A DNA stretch of 17,943 nucleotides, from assembly GCA_964618405.1 (NCBI GenBank), contig CAZUAY010000044.1, positions 1 to 17,943 of the forward strand, in the 5' to 3' direction. The notes under the pieces were generated by a model. It did not search any database, had not been told where the DNA came from, and was given only the letters and a program-made list of their open reading frames with translations. Below, piece after piece: positions 15,801-17,943 of this stretch; positions within the stretch are counted from its first letter, which is position 1; each line of letters begins with the position of its first letter. The translations under genes and the position numbers were made by a program. The DNA is from JBBQIY01 sp964618405. Its GTDB lineage: Bacteria; Verrucomicrobiota; Kiritimatiellia; RFP12; UBA3636.

Positions 15801-17799
15801 CTGCAACCTGGTGCTCAGTTCCGTCCCTCGCCAGCAAAATGGTGTCATTGCTCAACTCCACGATAGTCTTTGTTCGCAACGCCTGATCCACAGGACTCTC
15901 CACGACCTCACGGGTCAAGGCATTCACGATTTGGAACACCTCATCAATGGCATGACCCACAGCCGCTTCTGTTGTCCACCCGGTCAGGCGCTCGGCCACC
16001 GTGTTCAAATCCGTCACACGCGCGTGGGCATCCGTTGAGATAACACCATCGCCAATCGAACGCAAGGTGGCGCTCAGATGCTGCTCACTCGTCTGAAGCT
16101 TCGCCTGTTGTTTACGAATACGCTTATCGGTCCGGTTAAAAAGCACATAGAGAAAGCCAAACAGAGCCGTCATGAGGACGAGCCCACTGCTCAACGCGAC
16201 CACCTGTAACCGCCTCTGCTCTGCCTTCACTGCGCTTATATCCGACAACACAAACAGATCCCCAATCGCTGAGCCTCCCGCATCGAAGAGAGCAATGGGG
16301 ATAACGCCCCACGAAAGCCCCTCCGAGGTCGTGATCATCGTGGCGTTCAGAAACTGGTTTTGATACGCGTCAATACTCCGCTCGATCTCGACGGGCAGTA
16401 CAGGTTGCGACGAATAAATTACAGCAGACTTCGAAAGGCTATCCCAGACCGTCGGTCTTCCAAGCTCACGCATGGACGCTTCCCATGCGTCTCGTTGAAT
16501 GAGGTCTTTACGAAGGACAACCACAGAGTCGTGCCCCTTGAGTACAATGTCGGCGTCAAGGGTCGTCTTCACCTCCTTGGCTAACCCAATATAACCAATG
16601 AGAATTCCTTCTGAAAAGATGGGTTGGAGAGACTTCAGCATGAGCGTCCCGTGGGGCGAAACTTCGAAACCCGACGACGCCTTCCCGCTTTTTTCAAACT
16701 GACAAATCGATACCGCTTCGTTATGTGCTTCAGCCTCGTGAAGCGGATGAACACAAGCCAGCAAAACGGCATTAGAATCAAGAAAAACTAATTCTGAAAG
16801 AGCGTGTTCCTTCGCGAAAACTTTAAAAAATCGAGAAGCTTTAGTTAGCAAAACATCCTGATTTCGTAATTTTACGGCTTGCTGCAAATCTTCGTCAACC
16901 AAGAGCACTTCGCTCATGGCATTCATGAGCAAAACCTGTTTGTCGATCCAGATCGCTAAGCTGGATCTCACCTCCTCTTGAGTTTTGTTAAGACGATGCG
17001 TCAAGCCGATGCGTTGTTGCTTCACCAGCAAATAAACACCGCCACCCATAAAAAGTAGAATAACAAGTCCAACGGGAATCAAAGCACGCTGCAAAATCGG
17101 CTGCAGCGCCTCGTCCCGCCGAGCAGGACGTTTTGCCAACAGGATGGTGGTCAAAATAATGACGAACGCGAGCAGCAAACTCGCGGGCAAAGCAATCCGA
17201 ACCGCCACATCGAAATTCCACGCACTCGCCTCGACGTCCATGCCCAGAACGGCGATTAGCGCTCCCGATGCCGGATCGAGGATTGGAACCAAGGCAGAAA
17301 CCCATGTCCCCCAGCGGTCGACAGAAGGGCCCGTAACCGCAGCGCTGAGCGAATCAAACACCTGCGCATCCGCTTCGTTCAGCTCAGGGTACAGCGCGCC
17401 AGGCGGTGAATACGCTTCTGAGCCAACACGCTCAGAATCGACAAAGAAAAAGGTCTCAAGAGCAACCTTTTCCAGACCCCTTATCGGCCTACGGCCTAAC
17501 AAGTAAAGAAAACGACATTTTGTATTCGTCTGCTGAAAACCAATAAACCGTTCTTTGAGTTGCTTGTAGATAGGCGTCTCGATATCGCTAGCTAACCCAG
17601 AAAGCATTTTTAAATCGTCAACAGCAACGGATTGCTTAATCAGCCGAGCCTGCAGCAAAAGCTCCTGACGCATTTGCCGATCCGCTCGCTGCGCCATCAG
17701 CCAGATGCCCAGGATCGAAACGACCACAACTCCCAAGATGGAGCAGAAAATTCTTACGTTTTTGGAACCAGACTTCTTTGTATCAACGGCAAAACTCAT
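12889..17799 (-). CDS. Hybrid sensor histidine kinase with two sensor modules, three PAS, two receivers and Hpt
   Basis: This is a 1636-residue multistep phosphorelay kinase. Membrane segments lie at about 17-36, 203-222, 239-259 and 532-553. They bound two extracytoplasmic domains: a PDC/Cache-like one (about 37-200, ending VLGMDVEASAW) and a larger one (about 260-530) resembling the dCache_3 double sensory domain (KASSGFEVSPHGT, IGYIGLAKEV). Three PAS domains follow (about 572-690, 702-815, 825-945) and a coiled coil (945-975). HisKA has His988 in NMSHEIRTPMNG. The ATPase has Asn1105, DTGIGI (1137-1142) and GGTGLGL (1166-1172). Receiver 1 has Asp1279 and Lys1331; receiver 2 has Asp1429 and Lys1484. 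The Hpt domain has His1576 in AHSINGASGIVGG, with Asn where Lys is usual in HxxKG. ATG at 17799 has GAGG five bases upstream. The ligand is unknown. Confidence 0.95.
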   Translation of the reverse strand: MSFAVDTKKSGSKNVRIFCSILGVVVVSILGIWLMAQRADRQMRQELLLQARLIKQSVAVDDLKMLSGLASDIETPIYKQLKERFIGFQQTNTKCRFLYLLGRRPIRGLEKVALETFFFVDSERVGSEAYSPPGALYPELNEADAQVFDSLSAAVTGPSVDRWGTWVSALVPILDPASGALIAVLGMDVEASAWNFDVAVRIALPASLLLAFVIILTTILLAKRPARRDEALQPILQRALIPVGLVILLFMGGGVYLLVKQQRIGLTHRLNKTQEEVRSSLAIWIDKQVLLMNAMSEVLLVDEDLQQAVKLRNQDVLLTKASRFFKVFAKEHALSELVFLDSNAVLLACVHPLHEAEAHNEAVSICQFEKSGKASSGFEVSPHGTLMLKSLQPIFSEGILIGYIGLAKEVKTTLDADIVLKGHDSVVVLRKDLIQRDAWEASMRELGRPTVWDSLSKSAVIYSSQPVLPVEIERSIDAYQNQFLNATMITTSEGLSWGVIPIALFDAGGSAIGDLFVLSDISAVKAEQRRLQVVALSSGLVLMTALFGFLYVLFNRTDKRIRKQQAKLQTSEQHLSATLRSIGDGVISTDAHARVTDLNTVAERLTGWTTEAAVGHAIDEVFQIVNALTREVVESPVDQALRTKTIVELSNDTILLARDGTEHQVADSCAPIRDRDDTITGAVLVFRDVSEEYARRAALRASEARYRAMFEENPSVQLLIDLDTGAVIDTNPAACAYYGYTREHMREMNVTEINTSLCGDTATTFEQYRTEKKHQTQCVHRLADGQLRDVEANLCYFKADGRNCLYAIVQDITRRKRALEALQASEASLRAITDSAQDAILMTDPQGRLTFWNPAAEKIVGYTRDEALGRNAFELLISAKDRDLFQGMFKRFLETGKRATKSEFIEMTALRKDGSHVLVEVSLAGIPLEDGWHSISLVRDITERNRAKEELVEINKQLVETMTRANELAKQSQMANIAKSDFLANMSHEIRTPMNGVIGMTGLLLDTDLSEEQRRYAETVRISGESLLSLINDILDFSKIEAGKMSLEDLDFDLQELVEDLASTLALRAQEKGLELLYSIPTEVPTLLRGDPGRLRQILNNLVSNAVKFTQVGEVAIRVTLESEDDNAVMLRFSVRDTGIGIPSEKIGLLFEKFTQADTSTTRKYGGTGLGLAISRQLAELMGGEVTVESRVGKGSEFSCTVRLTKQAEGAKAPASELADLRNVHVLIVDDNATSREILTSYLSSWGMRSAEVADGPAAIQMLLHALDVGDPFQLAVLDMQMPVMDGEMLGRAIKANERLAKTGMVMLTSLGMRDNANVFREIGFEACLTKPVRNQELKRSLAQALMDKGKAGKGATALPVPKRQLIKDLQTMFAGSKARILLAEDNITNQQVALGLLKKLGLRADAVANGAEVLEALESIPYDLILMDVQMPVMDGLEATRQIRNSVFSANNPLIPIVAMTAHAMQGDEERCLAAGMNDYVSKPVAPQALARVLEKWLNEETSSAPMQKVVATEVTSQPEHPVWDLAGLMERVMDDQELALQVLDGFPEDIAQRIQALEAFLTAEDGVGAERQAHSINGASGIVGGKALRAVALEIEKAAKASLLAEASEKMPELIRQFEKLKAAIEVQVKDWRN

Positions 17800-17810
17800 T
17801 CAAACCTCAA

Positions 17811-17822
17811 CGATTATAATCG
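17811..17822. promoter_or_regulatory. 12-bp palindrome at the kinase transcription start
   Basis: CGATTATAATCG is a perfect 12-bp palindrome lying between the predicted transcription start (about 17823) and the ribosome-binding site (GAGG, 17805-17808) of the kinase gene. Its position fits an operator or a 5' hairpin; no regulator family can be assigned from one site. Confidence 0.4.
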
Positions 17823-17829
17823 ATAAGGG

Positions 17830-17859
17830 ATAATACGTTCATTCCGCTACAATTGTCAA
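17830..17859 (-). promoter_or_regulatory. Near-consensus sigma70 promoter of the kinase/regulator operon
   Basis: On the minus strand, TTGACA (-35, 17854-17859) and TATTAT (-10, 17830-17835) are separated by 18 bases. The predicted start is about 24 bases upstream of the kinase ATG. The perfect -35 suggests substantial basal expression. The remaining sequence to the window end (17860-17943) shows no gene or other feature I can support. Confidence 0.75.
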
Positions 17860-17943
17860 GAAAGCGTTTGTAATGGGCGCATCCCCGATCCGTTGACTCG
17901 CATAGGCGATGGGTTTGCAAGCCGAAGACATACGCCGCCGACA

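Overview
The window looks like a chromosomal segment of a Gram-negative bacterium, probably an anaerobe or facultative anaerobe of moderate GC content. It has lipid A acylation and export genes, an oxygen-independent radical-SAM heme protein, and the membrane arm of a group 4 (Hyf/Hyc-type) hydrogenase. The lineage cannot be fixed from this sequence. A PVC-type phylum (Verrucomicrobiota, Kiritimatiellota or Lentisphaerota) is a weak guess from general impression only.

Region 1 (about 1-6850, minus strand) is one compact operon read from right to left: rpmH, rnpA, yidD, yidC, an msbA-like ABC exporter, an lpxL-like acyltransferase and hemW. A good sigma70-type promoter precedes rpmH. Junctions are overlaps (TAATG, GTGA, ATGA, ATGA) or gaps of about 30 nt, so the genes are probably cotranscribed and often translationally coupled. 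The first four form the classical ribosomal protein L34 / RNase P / membrane insertase cluster. The next two serve outer-membrane lipid A biogenesis. No dnaA lies beside rpmH.

Region 2 (7052-12255, plus strand) diverges from rpmH across about 200 bp. It encodes four integral-membrane subunits of a Hyf-type energy-converting hydrogenase (HyfB, HyfC, HyfE, HyfF). No catalytic large or small subunit, no ferredoxin-like subunit and no maturation gene is present. hyfE and hyfF are separated by a 268 bp non-coding spacer. Its second half is an array of 7-bp units (ACTAGCG and variants) running directly into the hyfF start codon, which therefore lacks a Shine-Dalgarno sequence. A related fragment with the same heptamer and the same GGGGTGCCCCC stem (in reverse complement) lies at the left edge of the window.

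Region 3 (12269-17799, minus strand, convergent with hyfF) holds a two-component pair. One member is a 1636-residue hybrid histidine kinase with two extracytoplasmic sensor modules, three PAS domains, HisKA/HATPase, two receiver domains and an Hpt domain. The other is a short response regulator ending in a Cys-rich LPICxxCKKIR-type module. The kinase has a near-consensus promoter with a perfect 12-bp palindrome at the predicted transcription start.

The most unusual signals are DNA-level repeats. A palindrome with arms GGCAGAGT/ACTCTGCC occurs twice inside hemW and once inside hyfF, read in different codon phases. The other is the heptamer/stem element splitting the hyf operon. The hydrogenase membrane arm without a catalytic module is the most interesting functional puzzle.
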